In this document: piece after piece, positions 47,720 to 55,829 of the stretch | Numbering within the stretch: position 1 is the stretch's first letter | Layout: each line of letters begins with the position of its first letter | Assembly (NCBI RefSeq): GCF_012843675.1 | Contig: NZ_JABAFO010000001.1 | Span: 62,001 to 126,000, forward strand | DNA length: 64,000 nt | Source: Lactobacillus sp. MRS-253-APC-2B | GTDB lineage: Bacteria > Bacillota > Bacilli > Lactobacillales > Lactobacillaceae | Reading direction: 5' to 3' | Program-made: the position numbers and the translations under genes | The notes under the pieces: generated by a model | The model's database searches: none | What the model saw: the letters and a program-made list of their open reading frames with translations, nothing else | What the model was told of the DNA's origin: nothing

Positions 47720-48850
47720 ATGTTTGACTACCGCCATGAACCGCACGGCGTTTATTTAATGATCGACAACAAATCTTTTTTTGCCAGCATCGAAAGCGTA
47801 CAGCGTGGCATCGACCCACTGGACTCCGTTTTACTGGTCATGGCCGAGCATGAAAATAACGGCAGCGGCCTGGTCGTTGCCACCTCACCGCTTGCCAAAA
47901 AGCATTTTGGCATTCGCAACGTCGATCGTGGCTACAAGGTCCCCAGCGATGCCAGGTTGCTGACCGTACCGCCGCGTTTGAGTCTTTATCGCCAGAAAAA
48001 TCGGCAAATCAATCAGATTTTTCGCCGCTATGCCGATGCTGATCACTGGTGGCCTTATTCAATTGATGAAAGTATTCTTGACCTTAGCGATACCTGGCAG
48101 TTTTTTGGCCAAACGCCTGAACAGACAGCTGCCCAAATCCAAAAAGCCGTTTTTAAAGAGCTGGGACTGCGTACGACCGTTGGGATTGGTGAAAACCCAC
48201 TGCAGGCCAAACTGGCATTAGATTTGTTTGCCAAGCATGCGGCTGATTTTCAAGGCCGTCTCTCGTATCATGATTTTGCCGCTCGTATCTGGCCACGCCA
48301 TGATCTAACCAATATCTGGAGCATCGGTAAAAAAACGGCTGCTAAATTGAATCTTTTGGGCATCAATTCAATTGGTGACCTAGCCCATACTGATCCGCAC
48401 TGGCTCAAGCACGAATTTGGCGTTTCGGGTACTCATCTTTATGCCTTGGCCTGGGGCATTGACCGAACCGATCTTTCCGTACATTTAACGCCTAAAAACC
48501 CCAGCTGGAGCAGTTCTCAAGTTATGCCTAAGGATCTTAGTCAGCCAAAAGACATCGAGCAGGGCATTATTAAAGTAGCCAACGATGTCATCGATCGCCT
48601 CAGCCGCCACCATCAGAAGACCGGCCGGCTGCGCTTAGGGCTCGGTTATGCCAGTGGCGTTACCGATAGCAATGGCCGTACCAGCTATAGCCACGAAATT
48701 ACTATTGAGCCAACCGCCGATCGGAAAGTTTTGATCAACCATCTGCTGGGAATTTTTCGTCAAGCATGGGCAGGTGCTGCCGTTCGTAATATTTCAGTAG
48801 CATGCAGCCGCCTCAGTGATGCCAATACACAGCAGATCGCACTCTTTTAG
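47720..48850 (+). CDS. Y-family DNA polymerase, UvrX type
   Basis: 376 residues, translesion polymerase of the ImpB/MucB/SamB group. Metal-binding motifs: YLMIDNKSFFASIE near the N-terminus and YSIDESILDLS in the palm. Helix-hairpin-helix IWSIGKKTAAKLNLLGI and the C-terminal little finger domain follow. An in-frame ORF opens upstream at 47639, but the promoter's -10 lies inside it, so the first ATG after the transcription start (47720) is chosen; GGAAGGA lies 12 bases before. A LexA-like box suggests SOS control. Confidence 0.9.
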   Translation: MFDYRHEPHGVYLMIDNKSFFASIESVQRGIDPLDSVLLVMAEHENNGSGLVVATSPLAKKHFGIRNVDRGYKVPSDARLLTVPPRLSLYRQKNRQINQIFRRYADADHWWPYSIDESILDLSDTWQFFGQTPEQTAAQIQKAVFKELGLRTTVGIGENPLQAKLALDLFAKHAADFQGRLSYHDFAARIWPRHDLTNIWSIGKKTAAKLNLLGINSIGDLAHTDPHWLKHEFGVSGTHLYALAWGIDRTDLSVHLTPKNPSWSSSQVMPKDLSQPKDIEQGIIKVANDVIDRLSRHHQKTGRLRLGLGYASGVTDSNGRTSYSHEITIEPTADRKVLINHLLGIFRQAWAGAAVRNISVACSRLSDANTQQIALF

Positions 48851-48868
48851 TCAAATAAGGAAAGATCT

Positions 48869-49660
48869 ATGGACGATTCATTAAGCAAGGCCGCACACCA
48901 AATTGCCGATCAGGTCTGGCCCCTGTTCAAGCGGCTGCCTAAAACTATCTATCATATATTGGTCGTTAATGATCAATATGATGGCCAGTTTAATTTCTTT
49001 TTTGAAATCTATCGGCCACGTTTTCGTACACACTCTTATCCGCTTTATTCCATGCCCAATAATGATCTGGGGCAGTTGGAAAATCTGCTGCATCAGTTAA
49101 AAAAACAAGAAGGCCTACAAATTACCGTTGACTTTCGTGGTTTTGACAATCTGCGCTGGCCAGGCAGTCAGCGACGGATTATTGCTCATCCTTATCAGGC
49201 ACCGCATTTTAATCAAACTGCCGCTTTTAAGCCTGTCGAGCCCGCCCTGATTATGCATGCCCCCGTTCGTTTACCTAAATATGACGATCAAGAAGCCGCT
49301 AGAATTGCCGGCGCCTTTTTTAAAAACGAGTATGTCGACTATGGGATGGGCAAGTGGCATGGCTTTCGAACCGTTGAATTAAATCAGGTTGAAAACGAAT
49401 TTGCCACGCTGCCGCTTGAGATTCCCCAAAATCGACAAAGTCAGCTGGCCATTCAATCCCTCTTAAAGCTGGCCATTGAACAGCATCAGCCCGTTCATCT
49501 ACAAATGCTGTTTGGTGGCCGCTGTCATGGCATCAACGGGACAGTGTTAGGCGCTACCAAACAGACTGCATTTATCAAACCAGAAAAAATGCATCAATTT
49601 GCACTGCCAATCAAGCTGATCAGTCATGGCGAGCTGTTGACTAAAGACAAACAGGAATAA
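48869..49660 (+). CDS. Unknown protein co-transcribed with the Y-family polymerase
   Basis: 263 residues, soluble, no recognised domain for most of its length. It lies 18 bases after the polymerase gene and before a terminator. In many Firmicutes uvrX is followed by a short YolD-like gene. The segment here (about residues 190-255, VHLQMLFGGRCHGINGTVLG) has a YolD-like spacing, but the protein is more than twice as long as YolD. A DNA-damage role is inference from position. SD AAGGAAAG. Confidence 0.6.
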   Translation: MDDSLSKAAHQIADQVWPLFKRLPKTIYHILVVNDQYDGQFNFFFEIYRPRFRTHSYPLYSMPNNDLGQLENLLHQLKKQEGLQITVDFRGFDNLRWPGSQRRIIAHPYQAPHFNQTAAFKPVEPALIMHAPVRLPKYDDQEAARIAGAFFKNEYVDYGMGKWHGFRTVELNQVENEFATLPLEIPQNRQSQLAIQSLLKLAIEQHQPVHLQMLFGGRCHGINGTVLGATKQTAFIKPEKMHQFALPIKLISHGELLTKDKQE

Positions 49661-49666
49661 ACAGAC

Positions 49667-49698
49667 AAAAAGACGGCCCAGCGATCGGACCGTCTTTT
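49667..49698 (+). terminator. SOS operon terminator
   Basis: AAAAGACGG / CCGTCTTTT, directly after the operon. A separate hairpin AAGCGGTCT / AGACCGCTT lies at 49756-49780. Confidence 0.85.
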
Positions 49699-49889
49699 GA
49701 TTTATTGATTAGTCAGAATTAGCCAAAGCTCAAAATATTAACCCAAAATAAGGAAAAGCGGTCTAATCAAAAGACCGCTTAAGCGCTGTTATATCAACAA
49801 CTTATCCGCTATTACCTGCCCCATTGTGAAATTTTTCATTACCAGAAAAGTTACCAGAATTTCCCTGTATTTGAGTGTTTTTGCTTGTG

Positions 49890-49939
49890 AAATAAAAAAA
49901 GTGCATCATATCAACGATTAAGGACGCTGACAGATGCAC
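49890..49939 (-). terminator. tRNA-Gln terminator
   Basis: GTGCATC / GATGCAC with a run of seven T on the minus strand, 14 bases after the tRNA. Confidence 0.7.
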
Positions 49940-49952
49940 AATGTTGTTAGGA

Positions 49953-50024
49953 TTGGGTATACAGGGATCGAACCTGTAAATTATGGATTCAGAGTCCACT
50001 GCCTTACCATTTGGCTAATACCCA
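49953..50024 (-). tRNA. tRNA-Gln (anticodon CUG)
   Basis: 72 bases. Acceptor TGGGTAT / ATACCCA, D-arm GCC / GGC, anticodon arm GTGGA-CTCTGAA-TCCAT giving anticodon CTG, T-arm ACAGG-TTCGATC-CCTGT. No encoded CCA. Single gene, not in an rRNA-linked cluster. Confidence 0.93.
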
Positions 50025-50206
50025 ATAAAGAGTTGATTGCTTTTAACAACGATTATTAGTATACCTAATCCATCCATCTTCGTCAATGGTTTTTTCAAAA
50101 TTAATTTATTTAACCTTATTTGACGCTTTCTGCTAAAATGGAAAGCAATGAGTGAAAGATTTTTATGGCTATATATTTAAGAGAGAAAAGATGAGGAAGC
50201 GATAAG

Positions 50207-50536
50207 ATGGCTAGTAATTCTGATACGTTGTACTATGTTTTATCCAAGATCAATCATCATCCGGAATTAATCAAATCTCGCATGCCAATTTATTCCAATG
50301 CGATCTCAATGACGATTCCAGATTCATTAAAGATTGCCGATTCTGATTTTTACTTTCCAGACGGTAAACTGATGGTTAATCGTCTGGCACCTGAATTTGT
50401 TGCCAAAAACGGTGAGCTGCTTGACTATTTTTACCAGCAGACACGCGGTGACATTCCAGGCTATCATGACGTTTGGATCACGACTTCACACGTCCCCCAC
50501 GAGTCGGTTTATTTAATTGAGCTTTCCTATGAATAA
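50207..50536 (+). CDS. Hypothetical 109-residue protein
   Basis: Soluble, acidic protein with no signal or membrane segment and no recognised family (segments SDTLYYVLSKINHHPELI and DYFYQQTRGDIPGYHDVW). SD GAGGAAG, ATG 50207. It stands alone between two tRNA genes. Coding is supported by the SD, length and composition, but no function can be proposed. Confidence 0.7.
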   Translation: MASNSDTLYYVLSKINHHPELIKSRMPIYSNAISMTIPDSLKIADSDFYFPDGKLMVNRLAPEFVAKNGELLDYFYQQTRGDIPGYHDVWITTSHVPHESVYLIELSYE

Positions 50537-50550
50537 TTTTTAGTAAATGG

Positions 50551-50580
50551 TTGACAAAACCAACAATGATAACGTAAACT
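50551..50580 (+). promoter_or_regulatory. tRNA-Glu promoter
   Basis: Perfect TTGACA, 18-base spacer, TAAACT, 22 bases before the tRNA. Confidence 0.75.
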
Positions 50581-50602
50581 AATAGTCGTTCGTTATCATT
50601 AT

Positions 50603-50675
50603 TGCCCACTGGTCAAATTGGTTAAGACGTCGCCCTCTCAAGGCGGAGTTACGGGTTCGATCCCCGTGTGGGTGA
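50603..50675 (+). tRNA. tRNA-Glu (anticodon CUC)
   Basis: 73 bases. Acceptor TGCCCAC / GTGGGTG (first two pairs are wobble), D-arm GTC / GAC, anticodon arm TCGCC-CTCTCAA-GGCGG giving anticodon CTC, T-arm ACGGG-TTCGATC-CCCGT. No encoded CCA. Own promoter and terminator. Confidence 0.9.
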
Positions 50676-50690
50676 TTCAATATCTACGTT

Positions 50691-50733
50691 AAACCTGACG
50701 CATGTCTTAAATGGCATTGCGTCAGGTTTTTTC
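50691..50733 (+). terminator. tRNA-Glu terminator
   Basis: AACCTGACGC / GCGTCAGGTT then T run. Confidence 0.88.
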
Positions 50734-50787
50734 TTACCAAAAAAGCAGCGCCATTATTTTGACACTGCCAAATAAGCTGAGGTTCGA

Positions 50788-51372
50788 CTATTCCATTGAT
50801 ACTTGTGATTTGTTGACCAAAACATCATTGTCAAATTGTAAGGTCATTGTAGCCTTTGCTTTTGCTGAGTGCTTAAGATTGCTGCTCCATACGGCTGAGA
50901 TAACTTTGGTCCCATTTTGAGTTGAGACACTGTATTCATCCGGCTTACCGAATTCTTTGAGCGCTTCTTGATACGTGGTCTTGTTTACAGTCAGCTTGTT
51001 GTTGAAGTCATTTAATGAAGCAACCGTTTTTCTAGTATATTGATACCCAGTCAGTTCCTTATAGATGACCTTGTTGTTGATCAACTCAACAATTGCTGCA
51101 GCGTTTTTATCATTGTCAACCCCGCTGTAGACAAGCATCGTGGCCCGAACGTTGTCAACGGTACGACTGGACTTAAGCTTGGGTGACCCAAAGTCTTTTT
51201 CAAGCTGTTTGAGACTTGTTCCCCCATTACCGTTGTTAGAGCCAACTGAAACCTTATCAAATGCGGTTCGCGTAATCCGGTATTTATAATGTGAGGATGC
51301 AAACGATGTGGTAGTCATACCAACAGCGACAACACCTAAAAATAATTTTGTGATTTTTACTAAGCTTTTCAT
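50788..51372 (-). CDS. Secreted DUF3862-like protein
   Basis: 194 residues with a signal peptide (KITKLFLGVVAVGMTTTSFASS) and no lipobox Cys. Two related halves follow, each with an F-x-K or Y-x-E helix and a LKQLEKDFGSP / YQEALKEFGKP segment. This is the duplicated pattern of DUF3862/BLIP-like (SmpA-related) secreted proteins. Function unknown. A short terminator-like stem GCAG / CTGC plus T run lies at about 50742-50768. It converges on tRNA-Glu. Confidence 0.78.
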   Translation of the reverse strand: MKSLVKITKLFLGVVAVGMTTTSFASSHYKYRITRTAFDKVSVGSNNGNGGTSLKQLEKDFGSPKLKSSRTVDNVRATMLVYSGVDNDKNAAAIVELINNKVIYKELTGYQYTRKTVASLNDFNNKLTVNKTTYQEALKEFGKPDEYSVSTQNGTKVISAVWSSNLKHSAKAKATMTLQFDNDVLVNKSQVSME

Positions 51373-51552
51373 GTAGATTGCCTTTCCCCGCTAAGCAAAA
51401 AACAACAACTCTATTTTTTAGATTACTACAAATTTAAACTTAGCGACAATCATCACAGAAACTTTTATAACAATCGCAAATTTTGCTTGTAAAATTTCTC
51501 GCTTGAGCAGCATTATCTCTAATAATTACATTGCACCACATCACAAATAATC

Positions 51553-51589
51553 AAAAAGCATGATTCTGACCATCATCAAAATCATGCTC
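51553..51589 (-). terminator. folT terminator
   Basis: AGCATGATT / AATCATGCT followed by TTTTT on the minus strand. Confidence 0.8.
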
Positions 51590-51600
51590 CTATTGTTATT

Positions 51601-52155
51601 TTAATCAAAAGTCGTCTTGAGACCTACTCGTTCAACTGCCTTTAAAAGCGTTAAAACGATCAATGTCTCGATTGGCCAAGAAATAACCTCTTTTGGCAGC
51701 CGTACCATCAATAGCGCCATAAAAGTCGTTGCACTACTGCCTTGCCCCATTCCCATCAAATAGAGCCAAAGCGTCGTAAAGAAGACATTGGTAATCAGAA
51801 TCTGGCAAAACTCATAAATCAAGATTCGCTGCCAACTAATCTGCTGCTGATATAAGAAGATCCCAGCAATTATTCCCGAAATTGCGGCTGAAAGAGTAAA
51901 GCCGGGGAAAAACATAGCCCCAGAGCTCAATAGCGTATTACTGATCAGATCATTGATAATCATTGACAGCGCGCCGATCCAAGGTCCCAGTAAAAAACCA
52001 ATCAGTGCCGTGGCAATAAAGCCTAAACCAATCTTTAAGACTGCCGGATCACCAATCGACAGTTTCTCCAAAATAATCTGTAGCGCAATCAGCATTGCTG
52101 CCAGCACCATTTTCTTAGTATCAAGTCTGGGACCGTGCAGTGATAGTAATTTCAT
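51601..52155 (-). CDS. folT: Folate ECF transporter S component FolT
   Basis: 184 residues, six-helix substrate-binding membrane component of a group II ECF transporter; it would share the EcfAA'T module encoded elsewhere. Family features: MVLAAMLIALQIILEKLSIG, VLKIGLGFIATALIG, LLGPWIGALS and MFFPGFTLSAAISGIIAG. ATG 52155 lies 9 bases after AGGGGG; an ATG nine bases upstream abuts the SD. A structured leader precedes it. Confidence 0.87.
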   Translation of the reverse strand: MKLLSLHGPRLDTKKMVLAAMLIALQIILEKLSIGDPAVLKIGLGFIATALIGFLLGPWIGALSMIINDLISNTLLSSGAMFFPGFTLSAAISGIIAGIFLYQQQISWQRILIYEFCQILITNVFFTTLWLYLMGMGQGSSATTFMALLMVRLPKEVISWPIETLIVLTLLKAVERVGLKTTFD

Positions 52156-52159
52156 AATC

Positions 52160-52315
52160 AACATCCCCCTGAATAGTTTTTGTCAGGGAACAACATTGAC
52201 CATGGTCTCCGGTGGTGAATGCGGAAAATACAAGCAGCCGCAGCTTCCTTCCGGTTTCCACATTCCGCTCCACCGGACAATAACTCATATTTTCCTACCC
52301 CAACGTCAGCTATTG
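52160..52315 (-). promoter_or_regulatory. Structured leader of folT, candidate riboswitch with SD-sequestering hairpin
   Basis: Minus-strand RNA: outer stem CCGGTGG / CCACCGG (52270-52276 with 52209-52215), inner stem GAATGTGGAAA / TTTCCGCATTC, and a GC-rich apical region. Then comes GGAGACCATGGTCAATG, then CCCTGA pairing with TCAGGG of the SD (52183-52188 with 52167-52172; SD at 52165-52170). The last hairpin would block translation. folT is often under a THF riboswitch, but the AGTAG, GCGTTAAG and ACGAA landmarks are not seen. The GGAGACC...CAATG end recalls the cobalamin class. Family unassigned. Confidence 0.6.
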
Positions 52316-52471
52316 TATGACTTAAGTACTAAAAGTTCAATATCCTCCTCAATATTATTCGTTTTTATCCTTAGATGACAATCAAGATCATATTTATCCA
52401 TAATTTGACTGGCAACTTATCGTATAATTTAGGTAGTCACTTAATTAATTACAGCAGAAAGGATCCTAAAA

Positions 52472-53326
52472 ATGGTCAATCAAATCAGCAACCAATTTTT
52501 AACCCTGGCAGACGGCTACAAAATGCCTCAAGAAGGGTTTGGGCTCTATAAGATCACTGACGAACAAGAAGCCGTTAATGCCATTAAATGGGCATATGAA
52601 GCCGGCTATCGCCTGTTCGACACAGCACAGATGTATGAAAACGAAGAATTTGTCGGTGAAGGGCTGCGTCAATTAGCCGCACCTCGTGAAAGCTACTTTA
52701 TTACGACTAAGGTTTCCGAGGCCAACCAAGGCTATGACCAGGCAAAAAAATCCGTAGCTGACTCATTGAAAAAGCTGGGTTTGGACTATGTAGACCTGCT
52801 TTTGATTCACTGGCCGGTACACCAGCACTTCTTTGAAACCTGGCGTGCCTTTGAAGACTTAAAAGCAGAAGGTTTGGTACGTTCAATCGGGGTTTCAAAC
52901 TATGGCATGGTTCACTTGGAATACCTGGCAACCAAGGCGCGGGAAATGCCGGTTCTGGATCAATTAGAGGTTCATCCATGGCTGACCGAAAAGCCAATGT
53001 TGAGATTCAATGCCGAACACAACATCATCACTCAAGCCTGGAGTCCACTTGGCCGTGGCAAGCGTCTTGATGATCCCGTCTTGCTCAAATTGGCTGAAGC
53101 ACATGGCAAAACGCCAGCTCAAATCATTTTGCGCTGGCATCTGCAAAATGGCATTGCCATCATTCCAAAATCCGTTCACCAAGACCGCATCAAAGCCAAT
53201 GCCGATATCTTTGATTTTGAATTATCGCCAGCTGAAATGCAGCAGATCGATGGCTTAAACACCAATCACCGCATCAGCAAGGAACCTGAGATGGTTTATG
53301 AATTTGGCTGCCAATATCCATATTAA
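52472..53326 (+). CDS. Aldo/keto reductase
   Basis: 284 residues, NADPH-dependent TIM-barrel oxidoreductase. Catalytic tetrad visible: Asp and Tyr in LFDTAQMYENEE, Lys in FITTKVSE, His in LLLIHWP. NADP-binding IIPKSVHQDRIKANA near the end. Closest in character to the 2,5-diketo-gluconate reductase-like group of lactobacilli. Substrate not predictable. SD GAAAGGAT. Confidence 0.93.
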   Translation: MVNQISNQFLTLADGYKMPQEGFGLYKITDEQEAVNAIKWAYEAGYRLFDTAQMYENEEFVGEGLRQLAAPRESYFITTKVSEANQGYDQAKKSVADSLKKLGLDYVDLLLIHWPVHQHFFETWRAFEDLKAEGLVRSIGVSNYGMVHLEYLATKAREMPVLDQLEVHPWLTEKPMLRFNAEHNIITQAWSPLGRGKRLDDPVLLKLAEAHGKTPAQIILRWHLQNGIAIIPKSVHQDRIKANADIFDFELSPAEMQQIDGLNTNHRISKEPEMVYEFGCQYPY

Positions 53327-53334
53327 ATAATGTT

Positions 53335-53378
53335 AAAAAGCACCGAGTTGGACAATTCGTTCAAACCGATGCTTTTTA
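53335..53378 (+). terminator. Aldo/keto reductase terminator
   Basis: AAAAAGCACCG / CCGATGCTTTTT. Confidence 0.75.
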
Positions 53379-53415
53379 AGCTTTGGTTGCAATCTTTCCT
53401 TTAGGCATCATTAGA

Positions 53416-53445
53416 TTAGACGTTGCTCTTTTGACAGGGTAAAAT
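53416..53445 (+). promoter_or_regulatory. Promoter of the matrixin gene
   Basis: TTAGAC, 18-base spacer, TAAAAT, 30 bases before the start. Confidence 0.5.
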
Positions 53446-53475
53446 AACTCTACACCGTCGTAAAGGAGGAAAATC

Positions 53476-54204
53476 ATGCGACGCTTTTTTGGCACCATCA
53501 TGCTTTATGCACTGGCATTTATTGGCTTTGGCTGGGCCTACCAAAATAATGAGAACGTCCGCTTAACCGCCAATCGAATTGCCTACGTTGCCCAAGCTGA
53601 CTTCCAGCAGCTCAAGAGTCGCGTTACCGGCCAAAAGACAACTACGACCGCCAAAACCAAGGCACAGCAACAGACAACTGGTGATGATGACTCAGTCAGT
53701 GGTCGCTGGAAAAAAGCCATGGCTACCGTTTATGTTAACTATGAAAATCAAACGCTGCAGCAGGCGGCTTTGGATGCAATTGCCAACTGGAACGCCACCG
53801 GCTGCTTTAAGTTCAAGCAGACCAGCAACAAGAAAAATGCCGATATCGTTATGACGACCATGGATAAGGATAATGATGCGGCGGGACTTACTCAAATGAG
53901 TGTTGATTCATTAACCGGCTATTTTGTGCATGGTACGGTTTATTTAAACACTGCCTACCTGCTTAACTCATCGTATGGCTACTCCATGGAACGCATCATC
54001 AATACGGCAGAGCATGAATTAGGCCATGCCATAGGACTGCAGCATACCAATGACGTTTCGGTCATGCAGCCAGCTGGTTCGCTTTATACCATCCAACAAC
54101 GCGACATTGATAACGTCAACGAATTGTATAGCAGCCAAGTCAACTCCAGCAGCTCATCTGCTTCCAACATCAAGGTATCGACTCAAAACACCACCAATCA
54201 ATAA
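53476..54204 (+). CDS. Matrixin-type zinc metalloprotease, membrane-anchored or secreted
   Basis: 242 residues. N-terminal hydrophobic signal or anchor (GTIMLYALAFIGFGWAY), Thr/Gln/Lys-rich linker, then an M10/metzincin domain: zinc motif AEHELGHAIGLQH (HExxHxxGxxH) and Met-turn VSVMQP. The tail after the domain is Ser-rich. Lactobacilli often carry one such small matrixin; targets are unknown. SD AAAGGAGGA. Confidence 0.9.
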   Translation: MRRFFGTIMLYALAFIGFGWAYQNNENVRLTANRIAYVAQADFQQLKSRVTGQKTTTTAKTKAQQQTTGDDDSVSGRWKKAMATVYVNYENQTLQQAALDAIANWNATGCFKFKQTSNKKNADIVMTTMDKDNDAAGLTQMSVDSLTGYFVHGTVYLNTAYLLNSSYGYSMERIINTAEHELGHAIGLQHTNDVSVMQPAGSLYTIQQRDIDNVNELYSSQVNSSSSSASNIKVSTQNTTNQ

Positions 54205-54233
54205 GAGACTGGGAATAAAGCCTCAAAACCGAA

Positions 54234-54280
54234 AAATGGCTGAGGATTGCGTTACTTAAAACGCTGATCTTCAGCCATTT
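54234..54280 (+). terminator. Terminator of the matrixin gene
   Basis: AAATGGCTGA...GCGTT / AACGC...TCAGCCATTT with short T-rich tail, preceded by the element AGAGACTGGGAATAAAGC. Confidence 0.7.
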
Positions 54281-54337
54281 CTATTATTAAAGTTGTTTTA
54301 CTTGGTTGGAAAAATCAGTTTTTTTCAACTTCTTTTT

Positions 54338-54703
54338 CTATACCAATAGACAGCAGATCGCAGCCAGAATCGCTGGCAGCATCTGCATGGCCCAAACCTT
54401 TTTACCAACCGTCAGTCCACCGTAAAAGGCTACGACGATAACAAAGCTCAACAGCAATAGCCATACCTTGATCAAGATAGCTCCATTAAACAGCCAGTAG
54501 CTGACAATCAAAGAAAGCCCCAGCATGCCATTATAGATGCCTTGATTGGCAAATGCCACCCGCGCTTCTTTTTGACCAACGTATTCTTCTGAAAGCCCAA
54601 ATGCCTTGGCTTGACGTGCTGGGCTGGCAAACATCTCCAAACCCATGATACCCAGGTGTTCGATCCCAACCAGCATCGTCAAAATCAGTGCTAAAATCTC
54701 CAT
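54338..54703 (-). CDS. DUF1304 membrane protein
   Basis: 121 residues, four hydrophobic helices, DUF1304 family of unknown function. Typical segments: VGIEHLGIMGLEMFA, and VAFANQGIYNGMLGLSLI with the conserved NQGxYNG. SD AGGGGAT. Confidence 0.88.
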   Translation of the reverse strand: MEILALILTMLVGIEHLGIMGLEMFASPARQAKAFGLSEEYVGQKEARVAFANQGIYNGMLGLSLIVSYWLFNGAILIKVWLLLLSFVIVVAFYGGLTVGKKVWAMQMLPAILAAICCLLV

Positions 54704-54773
54704 GAAGATCCCCTATCTATTTAAATGTTTAATTAATTATGACAAGAAATAATGCCAGTTACAAGAAGTATGC

Positions 54774-54813
54774 AAAACACGCCCGCCGATTAAATCAGCC
54801 GAGCGTGTTTTTT
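54774..54813 (-). terminator. Terminator of the glpF unit
   Basis: AAAACACGC / GCGTGTTTT stem overlapping the stop codon of the small gene. Confidence 0.7.
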
Positions 54814-55018
54814 ATTTGGTATGATGATAAACATTAAACAGCCACAGCCACGTGCCCAGCAAAAAAACGCAATAGCCGGCACTTAACCAAGCCAGCCAAT
54901 GCACGAATGGCAAAACGTTGAAGGCTGCAATGATGTAAAAACAGATCGTCAAAACACACCAGACTGCCAGTTTGGTCTGCAGACGCTTTAGTTCAGCATG
55001 CAGCTTTTCTTTTTTCAC
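54812..55018 (-). CDS. Small two-span membrane protein after glpF
   Basis: 68 residues from GTG 55018 (KKEKLHAELKRLQTKL then two spans AVWCVLTICFYIIAAF and WLSAGYCVFLLGTWLWLF). The GTG is preceded by GGTGAAG and comes 2 bases after the glpF stop, suggesting coupled translation. No family recognised. Confidence 0.65.
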   Translation of the reverse strand: MKKEKLHAELKRLQTKLAVWCVLTICFYIIAAFNVLPFVHWLAWLSAGYCVFLLGTWLWLFNVYHHTK

Positions 55019-55020
55019 GT

Positions 55021-55719
55021 TTACTTCACCGCCATCTGCAGCATAGTCGCCAGCAGTGCTCCAGCCAGTGGTCCAAACATCGGTACCCAAGCATAATCCC
55101 ACATGGCACTCGTTTTATTGGGGACGGGGATGATCGTGTAAGCCAACCGTGGTCCCCAGTCACGAGCAGGGTTAAGCGCAAACCCAGTCGTCGTCCCCAG
55201 GCCAGCACCAATCACGAAAATCACCAGGCCAACAACGACTGGCTTTAATCCGGTCGTAAAATTTCCCAGGTTATACAGCACCAGCATAAAGACAAACGTG
55301 GCAATCAATTCACTCAAAAAGTTGAACAAATTGCTGCGAATCCCCGGCACGGTCGAAAAGATCCCGACGTTGTTGTGCTTTGGATCCTTAGTCACCTTAA
55401 AGTGCGACCAGAATTGAACCATAACCAAAACGGCACCCACAAAAGCGCCTAAGAATTGACCAATCAAATAAGGCACTACCTGTGACCAAGGAAATGTTCC
55501 GGCTACGGCAAATGCAATGGTAACGGCTGGATTCAAATGTCCCTGTGCACCAAAAGAGGCTGCGACATAGACTCCCATTGTTACGGCAATCCCCCAAGCA
55601 AACGTTACGTAGAACCAATCGCTTTGACCATGCGCCATAGTTTTGTTCAGGTTTAACCCGGCGCCAACGCCACATCCTAAAACAATCAGCGTCAGCGTCC
55701 CTAAAAATTCTCCCAGCAT
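55021..55719 (-). CDS. glpF: Glycerol/water channel (MIP family)
   Basis: 232-residue aquaglyceroporin with six spans. Both NPA boxes are present: GHLNPAVTIAFA and FALNPARDWGPR; the Asp after NPAR is the glycerol-facilitator signature. Facilitates glycerol and other small solutes. SD AAAGGAAG. Confidence 0.95.
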   Translation of the reverse strand: MLGEFLGTLTLIVLGCGVGAGLNLNKTMAHGQSDWFYVTFAWGIAVTMGVYVAASFGAQGHLNPAVTIAFAVAGTFPWSQVVPYLIGQFLGAFVGAVLVMVQFWSHFKVTKDPKHNNVGIFSTVPGIRSNLFNFLSELIATFVFMLVLYNLGNFTTGLKPVVVGLVIFVIGAGLGTTTGFALNPARDWGPRLAYTIIPVPNKTSAMWDYAWVPMFGPLAGALLATMLQMAVK

Positions 55720-55784
55720 TGAAATCTTCCTTTAATGATATAGTTTTGACTATTTAGTATTTAGTTTCTAAGACTAGATACCAC

Positions 55785-55828
55785 AAATAAAAAACGTCAT
55801 CCGCCAGTCACAGCGAATGACGCAAAAA
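55785..55828 (-). terminator. pgi terminator
   Basis: GCGTCATTCGC / GCGGATGACGT then a long T run on the minus strand. Confidence 0.85.
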
Positions 55829-55829
55829 A

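Noticed and set aside
52160-52315. THF riboswitch in front of folT
   Set aside because: Expected from gene context, but the conserved AGTAG, GCGTTAAG and ACGAA elements were not found. Kept as an unassigned structured leader.
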